Shown one piece after another: positions 15,601 to 26,246 of a stretch of 64,000 bases of DNA. The notes under the pieces were generated by a model, which saw nothing but the letters and a program-made list of their open reading frames with translations, had not been told where the DNA came from and did no database searches. This stretch comes from Eleginops maclovinus (taxonomy: Eukaryota; Chordata; Actinopteri; Perciformes; Eleginopidae). Every line of letters starts with the position of its first letter. The stretch's first letter is position 1. The position numbers and the translations under genes were made by a program. The stretch is from contig NC_086354.1 of the NCBI RefSeq assembly GCF_036324505.1, positions 6,492,217 through 6,556,216 on the forward strand, given 5' to 3'.

Positions 15601-18485
15601 CATCTGAAGAAGAGTCAAGGTCAGTTGTTCAGTCTGGATAGTTCACCTAAAGCCTTTAATATCTCCAACACTTTGACCTTTTGGCTTTAGACCAATTCAA
15701 TGACTAGCTAGGACTCAAGAGACCTGTGGTATGGTTTAATCCTACCCTCCTCCCTTTTCTCTCCCTCTCTCCCTCCTCCTCCGCCTCTTTTTGCCTCTCT
15801 GTATTTTGCGTTCCTCTGAAGATGAAAGATGCAGAGAAGGAGATTAATCACTTGCCATGCCATTTGATCTCAGAATGAAACAAGATCAATAGGCTTGAGG
15901 AAAACGTAAGGAAAAGTTGAGGGAGCAATGGGGAGACAGGCAGCAGGGATAAGAGCAACAGATAGTCGGAATAAATGTGAGAGAAATATCCAAAGGAGGC
16001 CAGAGCCGAGGCGTTTTGATATTGTCAGATGAACTAGTTGAGACATACTGTTGCAGAATAACAATAGACTTTTTTAACACTCCCAGAACCAGCTCGCGCC
16101 ATCTTCGAGCAATGTTTGCAATCAATATTGATTTAAGTAGAATTGATTCAACGAAACAGCTGTAGAATTAGCATAATTCCATTGCTCTAAAAGATAAAAC
16201 CAAATCGTAGAAAAATGGACTAAATGGATATTGATTCAGAATGCTTTTTCTCCTTCAATAGAGATTTCTACTTCTTGTATTTTAATAAACGAGGCTGTTA
16301 AAAAAGAAAACGTTAAAAAAGAAGGTGTTGCTCTGTTACTTACGGATGAATCGACCTCCAATCCAATGCAGGTCCCAACCAGTCAGCAGAAGGACGGGAT
16401 CTATGATGTCCCAAAGCGCCATTTCATGACTGTAGGTGTTTTTTTGGTTTTTGTATTATTTTTTTCTTTACCCTTCTTCTTGCAAACCTCTCTTTAACAT
16501 CCTCTTGAAGGAAGTGCCTCAAGCCCCTCTTGACGGTGCCCATTGGTTATGTCAAAAACGCCAAGCCTAGAACGACTCTGTGGTGATGATGAAACAAATC
16601 TCCATTGGTCATGCCCAGCCTGTCTCAAGGAATAGGACGAATTGATTGGTCAACCAAACTCGGACATGTCGGCAATTTCACAGGAGGTTAAAGACGCTGG
16701 CTATGTATCCTAAATCCAATCCTGTGCAGAATATGACGCGTGTCCAACCAGATGGTTGAGACTAAATCAGTGTGTTATCAGGCCCGACCGATCAGATAAA
16801 TAAAGGGGTGGCTTTTCCGTCCTTCCTCGGAGGATGAGGTGGAGAGGTTTGTAGTTTGGGTTGGTGTTGGTTTGAGCTGCATGCAGTACAATCAAACACT
16901 CATAAAAGCTGTCCCTGAAAAACAATATACGGAAAATCGACCAAAAAGCATTCCCCCCCCCCCCCCCCCCCCCCCTTTCATCAATATGAAAGTATATTTC
17001 ATCTCATCCTGGTAGGTTTTATGAGTTCTTCACAACCACGCTACTACATCCCTCAAATCGCTTGTACAAACATTCATTCAAGCCTATTTCACCCCAATGT
17101 TCAGTCAGAGACAATTTCCCTGCAACTTTTGAAAACAGCCCCAGCAAAGTGCTTCTGTGCTCTCCGCTGTTTGTACACTCGACGCTCAGCATATCAAACA
17201 GATAAACTTCCCCGGCCCCCGCGCTATCTCACCCAAACAGCCCATGCCGGTATAAGTAGCAGCGCTTCCATATCTCTAAGTGTTACTGCTTGTCTGTTCA
17301 TTCAGTTGGAGCTTTTTCAGAGCTTTGGAGCTCCCCTGATGTGTGTCGGTGCCTGCAGGGAGAGACCTCTGTGTACACTGTTTACCTTTTTCCCCAAATT
17401 CAGACTCATTCTGTGACCCTGAATGGTTCCAAAGTGCCGTGCAAACTGTGCAACGCGCCATGTCCCGGCTTATTCAAGGAGGACATAAACACCCTGTTAG
17501 CAGCAACACTGATTGCTGCTATCCTCCCTTTTTTCCTTTCTTTGGTTTAAATATATGTGTGTTTGTGTCAGTTTCTTTGCAGCATGCAAGTCCTGTGTGT
17601 TTTTGTGCTTCTTTACGGTGATTCATTGTCTGCTTGTGCATGGCCCCAGAGACATTTCATGCAACTTAGCCATTCCATAGTCTCTTCCATAACCGCGTCA
17701 CCCCTCTCCTTTTAAGTAGTGCAAGTGGAGGACAGGGGGGGACTAGAGCGGGGGTCACGTCTGCCCACAGGGTGAGGTGGCCTCATTGTCTCGCTCGGGT
17801 GGTTTCAGGAGCTTCTTCTTTTCATTTACGTGATGAAATAAACACATTCCTCTGTGTATGTATCTGCTCACGGAGAAGAATCAGCATGATAAAAGAGGCC
17901 CGGGCTCTCACGGGGGCCCCGCATCTTGATTGGCAGACATAAGAATATCTAATCAGAGTCTGTTTTATGGGACTGAATAGCCTTTTACCCACTCAATTAT
18001 AGCGAGCCATGAAAGATTCATTTTAGATCCATTTTCTGATAATGGAAGAGGGGATAGTTGTTTCTTGCCATCCACAGCACAAACCGCCTTTGTGAATAGA
18101 TTTCACTCCCCACACCTACCCACTCATGCAACCACCCTACCCTATCTGGAGACAAATTCAAGGTTTCATGAGTGTGCAAATCTCATTGTCCGGATGTATC
18201 ACTGGACTTTTTCTCTTTCTCTTTCCGTTGGTCCCTCTGTACCACTCGCAGAACATCAACCACTTTGATCTTTTCGGCGACATGTCCACTCCTCCCTCGG
18301 TAAGTACTGACCCACGGAACCAAACCCCCGATGGTGTAATGGAAACAAGTTTATAGAATTCATTTTATCTGTGACATTAGGTCATTTAATTAGGACTGTC
18401 ACAGAGATCTAAATTACCCGACAGAAAGATAAGTGAGATGAATGTGCGGCGCAGTGACTTTTAGGTGACTTTGACAGAAGTGACA

Positions 18486-18524
<39 letters not shown>

Positions 18525-21500
18525 TTCGCCTCCCAGATGCCCCCGTCACCTGCCAACACACTGGACCCGAGCAGGAGCAGCCGCCAGCAGCAACACGCTG
18601 CCGAGTTGTATGCCCCCTTCAGCCCCACCTCCGTTCCATCAGGTAGCCCACATTTCCTGAAACATTGCATCTTTTTTCTCAATACAGAACATACAAAGAG
18701 AATGAAGTGCTGTTGGGGATGTGTTTCTTTGATGTGTAGTTGGAGAAAAGCTTTACTGTAGAACAGAGATACTGTAAAGCGATGTTTCTTCAAGGACAAA
18801 TACTGGTGGGTTGTGCATATCCTAGCAAAACCATTGACATTGGGATTTCCAAAGAGCGTTCAAGAACATCCTTTAAGAACAGCAGCCTTCTTTAAAGCAG
18901 GACACATCATCATTGTCACAATGTGTCTGTCTATGATAACACAGCTTATGAAGATGAGAAATCTCAGATGTTGTTCTGGAAGCTTTTCAAAACATCATTT
19001 TTTGCAAATGCATTGCCATGCAACAGTGAGTTATATTAAACAAAACAAATACTTTGGTGACTGACCTCAAACTGCAAGATTCTGCCAGTTTGGTATTCCT
19101 CCCAAAAATATGGTCCCCAATCACGTAGTATGTTATTTTCTGCCAGTAGGGGTCAAAACAAAAACAACAATGTTAAGTAGCATGGGATCATGGGAGTTTG
19201 TCAATGCTTCTCTCAGATAGGATTCCTTTATTTATTATCAATGTCTCTCCGATTTTGTTTGGCTGCTGCTTAATGTTCAGCTTAAGACCCAGACATCTGA
19301 CGACTGACATTTTTTATGAGGCTAAAAAACCAAGATCTAAAAAGGATATCGTAAAGTTTGGCCTAAAACTGGATAAAAGTCAATTCCTGACAGCTTCTTT
19401 CAGTCAACGTCAAAGCTATGGAAGATCAAAGGGGATATCGCCATTACAGGCGACCAAATTAAATGGAAAGTTCATAGAATAATTCGGTTAGCAATATACG
19501 TATGTATATAACACAGGCAAAATGACATATTATACCTTTAACAATTCCCTTTTGCTATTAATTTCACCATTGAATACCTGTCATTGTTAGTCAAATAGAC
19601 ACCGCTATTATAAGGGTAATATGCTGCAGTTTGGAAAATCAATGTATTGAATCCTGAATCCCAGGATGCTAGATGTATTCTGCGCTCATTATAATAGTCT
19701 CCTCCACTTCCTCTTCCTGCCTTAATATCCTTTAATCATTTTTCTCCCACCTCCTCTCTTGTTCCACTGCAGGCTATATGACCATGGGTCCGGTGCAGGC
19801 GGCACAGTGGGCTCAGCAGTCGTACCCTGGCCAGGCCCAGACCCTGGCCTTCCCCGTGCAGGGGCCCCTCCAGGTGGCTCAGGTCCTGCCCGGTGGTCAG
19901 CCGCTCATCTGGAGCCAGGCCAACATTTTCCCGGCCACTCAGCAGCAGTGGGCGGCCATGGCGGCGTACATGCCGGCCCAGACTGTGGGCGTGGGGGGGC
20001 ATGCCATACCAGCTGCCATGCTCCAAGGCCTGGTACCCATTACCACCATGTGCCCGCAAGCCTGTGACTTATCGGCCCCATCCTCCGCCATCACCAGCCC
20101 CCAGCATACGGCCGACCCCGCCCTGCTCCTGAGGCAGCTGAGCCTGGGCAGGGAGGGCCTCGGCGCGGACTCAGACGCAGGCGAGGGCCCCTCTACATCA
20201 GGAGCCGGACATGGATTTGCATCCGCATCGGTGAGCAGGTGTGGGACCCCAGGGCCGATGGGCGTACCGGACACACTGATCTGCAGTCAGCTGCTGCCGC
20301 CTTCAGCTGCCACCACACAGGAAGAGGAAGGCAGCTGTAGTGACCTTGATCTCTCTCGGATGACCTTGAGCCCGGGTACATCCTCATCGCCGTCTACTGA
20401 ATCTCGTAAGTGCTCATCTAGTCTGAATGATGTAACATCTTTGTGCCAGTATATGTGAAAAGTGAAAAGCATTTATTATTTTAATAATTAGTGTTATCAT
20501 GGAAGGACTGGACTAATTTAACAACTATCAGATCTATTCCTGTGCCTTTTTTGCATTTATTGTTCCCAAAGGATGCATCATTCTTATTTTGATGACCCTA
20601 ACTTTTGGGGTTTTGAATGAGTGTTGGATTTATTCCCTTAAAATGTAGAACAGTACACCAATGTAGAAAAAGTACACTACTGTACGGAAGCCCTGAGGGG
20701 CAAGTGAGAAAAATCCTGGACATAAAAAAAAAAAAATACGGTTATTCCTGAAACAGGTGGGAAAATAAAGTGGCAGGATTAAAGAGTTGTTGTTGTAATC
20801 CGTGTTTCCCTAACAACACGTAAGAAAAAGGTAAACAAAGTAGAATAAAAATAAATGAATAACAGTAATCTTTCAAAACCTGCTAACGCACACCACATGA
20901 ACCTTGTGTTCAGCTTGCATACAAAGAAATATTCTCAGCGTAAAAAGAAATACATAAATGATTCAAGGCCAGAAGTAAGCAGTGAATAACAGAAAGTTAA
21001 GCTAAAAATATTATTTTTAAGTTTTGATTTACAAGCCACAACAGAGTTACATTGTCTAATGTCAGCAGGGAGGTGATTACAGAGAAAGATGGTATGATAG
21101 GAAAGACACCTCACAGCCTGCTGCCCGACTTTAGCTTTGGGGACTGTTTTTTCAAGAGGACATATTTTGCTCATTTTCAGGATTTATATTTGTATTTTGT
21201 GTCTCTCCTGGGACATGTCTCCATGCTTTAATGTTCAAAAGCTCTTTATTTTTCTCATACTGCCTGTGCTGCAGCACCTCTTTTCACCCACTGTCTGAAA
21301 CCAGAGCCCAGTCTGCTCTGCTCTGGTCCTGCCCCATAGCCTATCACATAGGAGCGCTAGCTAATAGAAGTGTGAGTGTTACATAGGGGTGTCATTATGT
21401 TATGGAAGTTAGCAAAGGAGTCCAATGAAGGGGTTTCAGGCCGGGGGGGAGTGTGGGGAGAGGAACTCCCTCTGGTGGGAACACAGGGATTTTAGCCTTT

Positions 21501-22257
21501 GCAGACCATTGACATGCACAAAAACCTATATAAAACACTAAGCATAATAGGGCCTGAATGAATGAATGAAAGGTCATGATGTGGATTTGATGCTAATATT
21601 TAGATTAGCATTAAACAGCACACTATGGAAATGTCTTCTAACTGTATACTGATCATTTCTTCCTCCCTCTCCTTCAGCGTCCACCCCGGCCCCTCATCAG
21701 AGCTCGTCCTCAGATTGCCCCGCCTCCCAGGCCAGTGACCCCCCGACAGATCACTCCCCTGTAGACCCAGAGGGCACCTGCAGCAACGCCAAGGAGGAAC
21801 AATCGGTAAGCCCCGCCCCCCTGGGTCAACACCCCCTGTCAGTAAAACACATGGATTTGAGTGACTACTAATCTGTTATCGTCATATGGATGATCTGATC
21901 TCAAGTACGCCTCACACAGCAAACGATTTATATGGCAAAATAGGATTGATTTTACAGAAAAATGTCAAGTCAATTAAACATAAAAGGTCAAAAATGATTT
22001 AAGTGTCTTGATAAGATCATGTATAATAAAGTAAAATCGTGGTTCGAGGTAATTACTGTCATTATCTAAACGCTTGGCTGATTTTCTTGGAGAAGTAAAA
22101 GGAAAAGGTGAACAACTTAGCATGTCACCTGCAAAATATAAAGTTTGCATCCCTCTTTCTCTCTCAGGGCTCTGATGCTGCAAGGTCGACCTCTCCGGAG
22201 CCCAGCGGAGCTCCTGATGCTCCGCAGGATCAGACCTGTCCACAGGAAGACAGCTAG
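5684..22257 (+). CDS. dab1: Disabled-1 (Reelin adaptor), 3' part of the coding region, 12 exons
   Basis: Coding exons: 5684-5823, 8726-8824, 10554-10685, 11619-11738, 12121-12159, 14574-14639, 16372-16431, 18252-18299, 18537-18642, 19773-20405, 21678-21805, 22168-22257 (stop TAG). All junctions are GT-AG and in phase, giving about 552 residues; the N-terminus is outside the window. The first four exons encode the PTB/PID domain ([42 protein letters not shown]), which in this family binds NPxY tails of the Reelin receptors VLDLR and ApoER2 and phosphoinositides. The next exons hold the tyrosine cluster: AVYQTI, DPVYQYI (SFK-type sites) and ESVYQVP, GIYDVP (Crk-type YxVP sites). LFGDMSTPP and the tail TPAPHQSS also match Dab1. 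The large 633-nt exon keeps the Gln/Pro/Ala-rich pattern but diverges from mammalian Dab1: the PPPVPSRKP and SYFNKVG blocks were not found. Cytoplasmic adaptor, phosphorylated by Src-family kinases. I infer a teleost Dab1 paralogue; which one (a or b) cannot be decided. Confidence 0.95.
8039..8127. repeat. (TCTTC)n pentanucleotide repeat
   Basis: About 18 copies of TCTTC in the dab1 intron between the first and second visible exons. It forms a polypyrimidine block on the + strand. The open frame across it (Leu/Phe/Ser repeats) is an artefact. Confidence 0.97.
9598..9633. repeat. poly-C run joined to a poly-A run
   Basis: A homopolymeric C tract runs directly into a homopolymeric A tract in a dab1 intron. 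Tract lengths are likely unstable and may also be affected by sequencing or assembly. Confidence 0.9.
12703..13150 (+). repeat. dispersed teleost repeat (TTTTGGGAAAT ... GCATAAAGACTG family), forward copy
   Basis: The block begins AAAGGAGCACTTTGACATTT, continues with TTTCTTGCCGATAAGG, and after a diverged middle shows AGCATAAAGACTGAAAACGG and TTTTGTCCAAAGGTAA. The same ordered blocks occur in reverse at 13983-14125 and 33400-33612, and partly at 44160-44535, so this is a multi-copy interspersed element in this genome. I recognise the pattern as common in fish genomes but cannot name the family with certainty. Confidence 0.6.
13983..14125 (-). repeat. same dispersed repeat, reverse partial copy
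   Basis: Reading + strand: AATGCTAAGCTAACAAAGC, then a CTCGTCTTATCCCCGGCAA block and TTTCCCAAAATGTCAAAC. This is the inverted order of the copy at 12703. The two lie about 0.85 kb apart in opposite orientation within one dab1 intron and could pair in the transcript. Confidence 0.55.
16953..16974. repeat. poly-C run (about 22)
   Basis: Homopolymer in the dab1 intron after exon 16372-16431. Confidence 0.95.
18489..18521. repeat. dab1: (GT)n repeat abutting a dab1 splice acceptor
   Basis: About 16 GT units end roughly 15 nt before the acceptor AG at 18535-18536. They leave only a short interrupted pyrimidine stretch between repeat and exon. Confidence 0.95.
21157..21553 (+). mobile_element. 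short non-autonomous element, copy A
   Basis: Shares long near-identical blocks with 22494-22813: ACATGTCTCCATGCTTTAAT, CTCTTTATTTTTCTCAT, GTCTGAAACCAGAGCCCAGT, AGCCTATCACATA, ACCTATATAA. It ends AGCATAATAGGGCC, which is complementary to the start of copy B (GGACCCTATTTTGCT), so the element has short imperfect terminal inverted repeats. No coding capacity. It lies in the dab1 intron after exon 19773-20405. Confidence 0.65.
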
Positions 22258-22493
22258 AGAACAACAGACACCCAGTGCGTATTTCATGGCCCCATCCTCT
22301 CCTTTTTGCATGTTTAATCTTCAGTATCAACTACCTTCACATGGTAGTCATGTCATTTTCCTGTGTTCTTCTCCCCTGTTCTTTTGTCCAACAACTCCCT
22401 CCATCTCTCATGTTTTCACAACGATAACTCAAACATCCAAAGGCTTTATAGTCATAAACACATTAGCCACATCGTTGGTAATTAAAATAATAA

Positions 22494-22813
22494 AGGGACC
22501 CTATTTTGCTAATTTTTTCAGGTTCATGTTTGTATTTTGTGCCTGTACTGGGACATGTCTCCATGCTTTAATGTTCAGAAAGCTCTTTATTTTTCTCATC
22601 CTGCCTGTGCTGCTGCACCTCTTTCCACCCTCTGTCTGAAACCAGAGCCCAGTCTGCTCTGATTGGTTAGCTTGTCGGCTCTGTTGTGAACCGCTGAGAG
22701 ATGTCCCGCCCCTTAGCCTATCACATATAATGTGTTTATAGACAGACCATTTACATGCACACTAACCTATATAACACACTACAGGAAAGGGAAAACCCCA
22801 AAAAGCATAGGGC
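22494..22813 (+). mobile_element. short non-autonomous element, copy B
   Basis: Starts AAAGGGACCCTATTTTGCTA and ends AAAGCATAGGGCC, giving short terminal inverted repeats. It is collinear with copy A at 21157, differing by indels in the middle. It sits just downstream of the dab1 stop codon, in the predicted 3' UTR intron. This looks like a miniature DNA transposon; superfamily not determined. Confidence 0.65.
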
Positions 22814-23534
22814 CTCTATGAGATATTAAACAAATAAGTCATACAAATGCGCAATAATGGTGCAAGTAATATGCAGGAATAAGCTAATTATACTGCACAT
22901 CTTAGGTCAAATGAGATAAAGCCATATTAAATAATGTACAACACAGCCATGCAACTCAAGACTGTCCCTGCTTGCAATCGCATCACCCTGCGACAGTAAC
23001 ATTACATTTTGTATTTTTAATTTTGATTACTGATGTCGAACTGCAGTCTTCTCCACCAAATGAAATGCCTGGTACCTTGATGAAAATGACTGATCTGAGA
23101 CATGTTGGAAACTGTTGGAGACATTGACCCTGCTTTCTTTATTAGCTTCATATAAACATGCGTCTCCTTGTTTCCCTTCCTATGTGTGCTTTGCAGCCCA
23201 TTATAAAAGAGCCTTGGTTCAATGTTTCTGTCATTATGCGTCTCTGCATCACCCAAACTAAAGATAAGGAAGGCACAACGTTGCCCCCCTGTGGTTAGAT
23301 CTGTAACTGAATGAATGCAGATTCATGATTTAGTCGATCCGTTTGTTCTTTCAGGGGATGGAAGCTCTCAAGGCCCAGACAGAAGCTCATGAGAAAAGAG
23401 AAGAAGAGAGAGTGACTGTGAGATCTCTTACAGCTGGATTACACTGTTTTTTCAACCTTTTAAAGGATATTTTTGGCAGTTCTGTAATACGCTGGCTTTC
23501 CTAGGATCTGCTTTTCCTCCAGAGGCCACACACT

Positions 23535-23566
23535 GTACTGTACTGTACTGTGCTGTACTGTACTGA
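23535..23566 (+). repeat. (TACTG)n short tandem repeat in the dab1 3' UTR
   Basis: About six copies of GTACT/TACTG with one substitution, in the predicted last non-coding exon of dab1. Confidence 0.85.
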
Positions 23567-24086
23567 ACTCCTCAGCATGACAACCAGACTTTGGCTTTAT
23601 CGTCCAATCAAATTACCTTTTAACCAGGAAGTGACCTTTAATCTTTGATAAACACACAGCGGGAGGCGACTTCCTGTCACGGATTAATGAGTTTACACCT
23701 GCAAGGATGCGTTAAACAGCCATGGTGACACTGACGTTGCAAATATTTTTTCACGAGGAGCATCGCCCTACTGTATGCGGTCGACCTTGGGTTTGTCAAC
23801 CGCCACCAGCATAGACTGTAACACAGCAGATGGATTTTGCCAAATGTTCTCATAGTGTTGCTCCACCGATTCGTCCATTTGCATGAACAGACTCGATGTG
23901 GATTCAGCTTTGGGCTACACTGTTCTTTGCAGCTTCCCTCCAGACCCCAAACATATAAAAAAAATATTCTTTTCTTATTTTATAAGCTGTGAATTCTTAG
24001 CCGGTGTCGTTAGAGGCATCGGAATGACTACGAGGCATTGACGTGGAAATCAAAATTTGCCAAACTATCTATTTTGTAAATAAGAA

Positions 24087-24104
24087 TCCCCCCCCCCCCC
24101 CCGC
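24087..24104. repeat. poly-C tract in the dab1 3' UTR
   Basis: C-rich homopolymer; a poly-T run follows at 24238-24253. Both fall in the predicted last non-coding exon of dab1. Confidence 0.85.
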
Positions 24105-24350
24105 CCTTCCTTATACCTGAGCCTCTGTGCCATAAGATAGCCTCTCTGATGCCAACTACCTGTGTTTCTCTCAAGCAATGCCCTACCAGCACCTCCATTT
24201 TTTGACGTCTGGATGTTTGTTTCGCTTTTGCAGCCATTTTTTTTTTTTTTTTTCATTTCGGAAAAATGTCTTTGTTTCCGTTGGGTCGGTGAGATATGAA
24301 CTGTGAATCTGTGTTACATGGTCATTTGAAATAAAGCCTGCTGTACCTGT

Positions 24351-26188
24351 CTCGCTCTGTTTGAGCACAAAAGAACGATAAAGATGGCGACAACATATCC
24401 TGCTACTCTTCAAAGGTAACAGGTTTTTTTTCCTAAGTAAATAGAAAGCAGACTTTCCTGCATCTTTTTCGTTCTTTTTTTAGATATTCTACATTTCCAG
24501 CTGAGGTCGCATTGTTTACAATTTGCCACTTTGAATCATATCTCTGTTTGATTTCTTGAATTAATAAGCAGAATAAGAGACAGTAGAGTGCATTTCTATG
24601 CCTTATCAGGTTTATTTTTGTTGTTCAGTCACTGTTCTTCTTGTATACAGTAAACAGGTCATTGTTGTAATGAAGCACTTATCAAAAGTCTGCTCCACCC
24701 AATCGAAACGGTCAAAAAGAAGGGTTATATAATATGAACAATAGAGATATCACTATTAACTGCTAGACATACAATAACAAACAGTAACTGTACCCCCTTG
24801 CTCGAGTAAGAAAAATGAGAAATAGTCCAAAATATTTTGTAAATTTTATTTATGGAATTAAGAATTGTCTTGAAAAAGAGAAAAAAAGGACTTTTGTACG
24901 TCTATGACTTCCCCTTACACTGTACCCATGCCACTGTTCAGTCACAAATAAAATATCATGTGATTCCCATCATGCTCCATTTTTTAATTTGTTGTAATGC
25001 TGTTCTTTTTTTATAAAAATGGATCTCTAAAGAGAAGAAAAGCAGCCAACAGAGGCTGCTCTGCTCTCACAAATACTGCAGTGATCCTCAATCTTTGTCA
25101 TGTGACTACTTGTTTGTGATATAATAGTATAATGACTTGTGCTGATCGTACTACTTAATCACATGAGAAGCAATCACAATCATACTTAAGTAAAGGTACA
25201 GACATATTCAAAGCAAAGAGCATTTCAAGTCTCAAAAGTAAAGTATTAATGCAGAGAAATTGCCACATTTTTGATGCAAATGCTCAATATATACCATGTA
25301 TTTAATTGTAGCTGATCAAAGTGGATCTAAACAGCCTCTTATGCAGATAGGAAGTGTACTTCAAAATGCCACATGATCAATCAGGAGGGTAATTAAATGA
25401 GTGTATCGAAAATGAAAAACAGTTCTGCTGCTCATATTAGTAATTGTTTGCTTTTATTGCGAAATATTGGGATATTTGACCTTTAAATGAAACCATCTGG
25501 GACTTTTATAGCAGAAATCACTGTTTATGGAATTTCTGATCACTCATACACATCTGCTACATGCCAAAACACCACTTTTTTCACCTTTAACAATACTTAA
25601 TTTTATAAGAATATCAAATGTTTTGGTGTTAGTAACTCCAGCTGTCAGATAAAGGCATTATAGGTACTATAATGTTACTTTTGTTACCACTGCTGCTGTT
25701 ATTACAAACATGGATATACAAATCACATTGCTGTTGCTTTGGTTTACCCTGAGTCAGCCAAAGTTGAAGCAAAAGATTGTGTCATTCTGTAAAATCCAAA
25801 GTCGATGAAGGTTTAAAGGTCAGAAGTACATAAATATTACTCAAATGTTTTGAACAGGAATTTTCTTTATTACAAAGCCTTCATATTCCACCAATGTAAT
25901 TCATCGTTACACTAAAGTAAGTTGTCTGATTATTCACATTCCTTCAGATTATACATCAAAAAGTGAATTAAGATCGTTCAAAAGATACACAGACTTCCTG
26001 GATTTCCTATTAAACTTGCCAAGCCTGCTTCATTGAAATCCTGATGTCTGTGTGATACCTGTGTTAAACTCACACTGACACAAGACACAAGTCCTATAAC
26101 CCTTTGTTTTCTGAGGCCTGCAGGATTGTGTATTCAGCTCCTACTCTAACCCTACTGTCAGCACTGAGTTCATGTATTGATCAGTGTG
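24351..26188. other. dab1-c8b intergenic region
   Basis: No gene could be supported. AATAAA at 24947 may be an alternative end of dab1. The segment around 25180-25260 (ACTTAAGTAAAGGTACA and following) resembles part of the hAT-like miniature element seen at 58009, but no ends could be defined. Confidence 0.5.
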
Positions 26189-26195
26189 TGTTTAC
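26189..26195 (+). promoter_or_regulatory. c8b: FOXA-like TGTTTAC near the c8b start
   Basis: TGTTTAC lies about 52 bp upstream of the c8b ATG, and a TATTGATCA (Onecut/HNF6-like) motif lies about 10 bp further upstream. C8 is made mainly in liver, so these motifs are plausible, but this is motif matching only. Confidence 0.3.
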
Positions 26196-26246
26196 ATAGA
26201 GAGCTGAGCAGCAGTGTGTCTTCGTCCACAGTCACAACACACAGCC

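Larger units (their letters stand above)
22258..24350 (+). other. dab1: dab1 3' UTR, probably spliced, with polyadenylation signal
   Basis: After the TAG stop at 22255-22257 a plausible donor (CCCA|GTGCGT) lies about 18 nt downstream. A good acceptor (TTCTTTCAG) precedes 23355, where a purine-rich non-coding stretch begins. AATAAA occurs at 24330-24335, and a second one at 24947-24952 could serve a longer transcript. A UTR intron this close to the stop would not be expected to trigger nonsense-mediated decay. The intron between would contain one copy of the 0.32-0.4 kb repeat described at 22494. Exact ends are inferred. Confidence 0.5.

Noticed and set aside
17021..17621. Cluster of overlapping open frames in a dab1 intron
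   Set aside because: No similarity recognised; LELFQSFG at the 17300 acceptor-like site is only a chance echo of the Dab1 LELFGDM block and does not join in frame.
19736..20274. Long antisense and second-frame open frames over the large dab1 exon
   Set aside because: Shadows of a GC-rich, Gln/Pro/Ala-coding exon; only the frame starting in phase at 19773 joins the neighbouring exons and matches Dab1.
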